NCBI RefSeq assembly: GCF_018736045.1
Contig: NZ_CP076133.1
Coordinates: forward strand, 1,550,001-1,614,000
DNA from: Flammeovirga yaeyamensis
GTDB taxonomy: Bacteria > Bacteroidota > Bacteroidia > Cytophagales > Flammeovirgaceae
Direction of reading: 5' to 3'
DNA: 64,000 bases
Shown here: positions 62,487 to 64,000 of the stretch, piece after piece
Numbering within the stretch: the stretch's first letter is position 1
Layout of the letters: each line of letters begins with the position of its first letter
Translations under genes and position numbers: made by a program
The notes under the pieces: model-generated
The model's input: only the letters and a program-made list of their open reading frames with translations
Told to the model about the DNA's origin: nothing
Databases searched by the model: none

Positions 62487-64000
62487 TTAGTAGGTGATGA
62501 TTTCGAGGGTTTTGGCTGCAACAAGATCTTTGTGAGAGATGAAATACCCTTTGAGTGTTTTACCATCCACTTTAATTGATTTGATCTTGTTCGTTTTTCC
62601 TCCTGTTTTCTTAATCACTAATTGATCATTATCCCAGAATTTTTTATCTAAATGAATCGTTACTTCATCAAATTCTGGAACGGTGATAGTATAATGAGGA
62701 ACTGCTGGAGCGTCCGGGTAAATACCCATCATTGAGAATACTACCCATGCAGACATAGTACCTGTATCGTCATTACCTGCAATACCATCTGGTTTAGTAG
62801 TAAAATATTTCTTTCTTAATTCGTGTACTCTTTCTGTCGCTCTATGTTCTTGACCTTTGATATAGTTATAAATAAAAGGATAGTTCATATCCGGTTCGTT
62901 AGCCATATCAAATTGGTCTGTATCAAAGATTTCGTCTAAACGATTAATGAACACTTTCTTACTACCGAATGACTTGATTAAACCTGGCATGTCTTGAGCT
63001 ACCATCAAATTATATTGGTAAGCATTACCTTCGGCATACCCAACGTTGTGAGTGAAGTTAGCTCCAGCATTTGGATCAAAATCAGCATACCATGAACCAT
63101 CAGCATATCTTGGTCTTAAGAACTTTGTATCTGGATCTAAAAGCTTTTTATAACCGTCTGCTCTTTCAGAAAACTCTTTGTATTTATCGTCTTTACCTAA
63201 TGCTTTGGCGAATTGTGCGATACCAAAATCAGCTACATAATACTCTTGAGAGGTAGATACTGATGCCCAAAGCTTGTCTTCCAATTCATCATCCACTGGA
63301 ACATAATTATGTTTGATGTAAGAATCGATACATGGACGAACTGGGTTGCCACCTTCTACTGGATAAGCCGATTTCATGATGGCTTCAAATGCCTTATTTT
63401 CATCAAATTGATCCAAACCTCTTAGATAAGTATCTGCCACAACAATTGCTGCAGGATCACCTACCATAGTAAATGTTTCGGTGCCATTTAATTCCCATTT
63501 AGGTAACCATCCTGTTTCATCATAAATATCCAACATGGTATTCACCATATTCAACTGCTGTTCAGGATAAGCTAAAGTCATTAATTGATGAAGGTTTCTA
63601 TAAGTATCCCATAACGAGAATACAGTATATCTATCTCCATCGGTATGTTTTGTTCTTCTTGTTTTTGCTTCCGGATATTCACCATTGATATCACTCATAA
63701 TGTTAGGGTGAATCATCGTGTGATATAATGCCGTGTAGAAAACCGTTTTTTCATCGTCTGTACCACCATCAACCTCGATAGTTGATAACACATCATTCCA
63801 TCTTTCTTTTGCTCTTTTTGCCACTTCATCAAATGGAACATTAGAGATTTCAGCTTCCAAGTTTTTTCTAGCGTTTTCGATACTCACATAAGAGATACCT
63901 ACTTTTACCTCTAATTCTGTTGGTTCAGCAAAATCATAAGAGAATATTGTTCCTAGAGAGTCGCCTATAATAGGGTAATACGCATCTTCGATAATTCTTT
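62487..64000 (-). CDS. GH92 alpha-mannosidase, C-terminal part (runs off right edge)
   Basis: The frame is open from the stop at 62487 to the window edge, about 504 codons, with the start outside. The GTG at 63887 is internal, since upstream codons continue the GH92 sequence (SLGTIFSYDFAEPTELEVKVGISY). GH92 marks are VFYTALYHTMIHPN, YTVFSLWDTYRNLHQL, WELNGTETFTMVGDPAAIV and GNDDTGTMSAWVVFSMMGIYP. At the DEPGH position of the other two copies it reads ANEPDMNYPF, so it belongs to a different GH92 subgroup and may prefer a different mannose linkage. It is first, as far as seen, of the three consecutive GH92 genes. Confidence 0.92.
   Translation of the reverse strand, partial: RIIEDAYYPIIGDSLGTIFSYDFAEPTELEVKVGISYVSIENARKNLEAEISNVPFDEVAKRAKERWNDVLSTIEVDGGTDDEKTVFYTALYHTMIHPNIMSDINGEYPEAKTRRTKHTDGDRYTVFSLWDTYRNLHQLMTLAYPEQQLNMVNTMLDIYDETGWLPKWELNGTETFTMVGDPAAIVVADTYLRGLDQFDENKAFEAIMKSAYPVEGGNPVRPCIDSYIKHNYVPVDDELEDKLWASVSTSQEYYVADFGIAQFAKALGKDDKYKEFSERADGYKKLLDPDTKFLRPRYADGSWYADFDPNAGANFTHNVGYAEGNAYQYNLMVAQDMPGLIKSFGSKKVFINRLDEIFDTDQFDMANEPDMNYPFIYNYIKGQEHRATERVHELRKKYFTTKPDGIAGNDDTGTMSAWVVFSMMGIYPDAPAVPHYTITVPEFDEVTIHLDKKFWDNDQLVIKKTGGKTNKIKSIKVDGKTLKGYFISHKDLVAAKTLEIITY

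Noticed and set aside
63885-63887. GTG start for the right-edge GH92
   Set aside because: The frame continues upstream with GH92-like sequence to the edge, so it is internal.

Overview
The window looks like chromosome from an AT-rich marine member of the Bacteroidota. A Flammeovirga-like Cytophagales bacterium is my best guess, from family content only. The evidence is a GH86 agarase/porphyranase-type enzyme with a type IX secretion (T9SS) C-terminal sorting domain, a SusD-like lipoprotein, three consecutive GH92 alpha-mannosidase genes, a Lacal_2735-type small protein, many short-signal lipoproteins, and several matches to the Bacteroidota -7 promoter element TAnnTTTG. I saw no tRNA, rRNA, CRISPR array, insertion sequence or phage gene. 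Most operons end in clear hairpin-plus-T terminators.

Layout. (1) 1-11430 is an exopolysaccharide locus with two divergent arms. The left arm (minus strand) has four tightly coupled genes: three glycosyltransferases and a methyltransferase. The right arm (plus strand) encodes a half-length TolC-like protein, a Wzc-like co-polymerase without a recognisable P-loop, a membrane GT2 with a QxxRW motif, a Wzy-like polymerase/ligase, a GT4, and an initiating sugar transferase fused behind a complete response-regulator receiver domain. A degenerate stand-alone receiver (16028-16414) and a GtrA flippase (14750-15229) lie nearby. I consider this the best candidate for an under-described system: polymer initiation that could be switched by phosphorelay. 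(2) 11466-16414 holds rlmF, DoxX, a membrane-anchored XRE regulator and small unknowns. (3) 16687-24919 holds an M1 aminopeptidase lipoprotein, a propeller-like lipoprotein, an SRPBCC / Lacal_2735 / SDR cluster, a thiamine-binding protein and a TPR-SpoIIE phosphatase. (4) 25174-28641 is a sulfur operon: a CoA-disulfide-reductase/rhodanese fusion and a split YeeE/YedE transporter, with a CRP/FNR-like site positioned for class II activation, followed by a YiiX-like peptidase.

(5) 28643-38094 holds hypothetical envelope proteins, bifunctional glutathione synthase gshF with a MATE transporter, a GyrI-like protein and an M50 protease fused to TPRs. (6) 38445-40640 is a SulP anion transporter with a long C-terminal extension. 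(7) 40749-45034 holds small envelope proteins and a HAD / small membrane protein / DUF2652-SRPBCC operon. (8) 45198-49834 holds the GH86 enzyme and a KatG that carries a lipoprotein signal. (9) 49940-55262 holds a membrane protein, two tandem paralogous outer-membrane barrels, and a SusD-like protein without an adjacent SusC. (10) 55560-64000 holds a secreted amidohydrolase and three GH92 genes, the last running off the right edge.

The themes are envelope polysaccharide synthesis, breakdown of algal and glycoprotein glycans outside the cytoplasm, and sulfur/thiol/peroxide chemistry. All functions are read from motifs and family memory; no database search was run.
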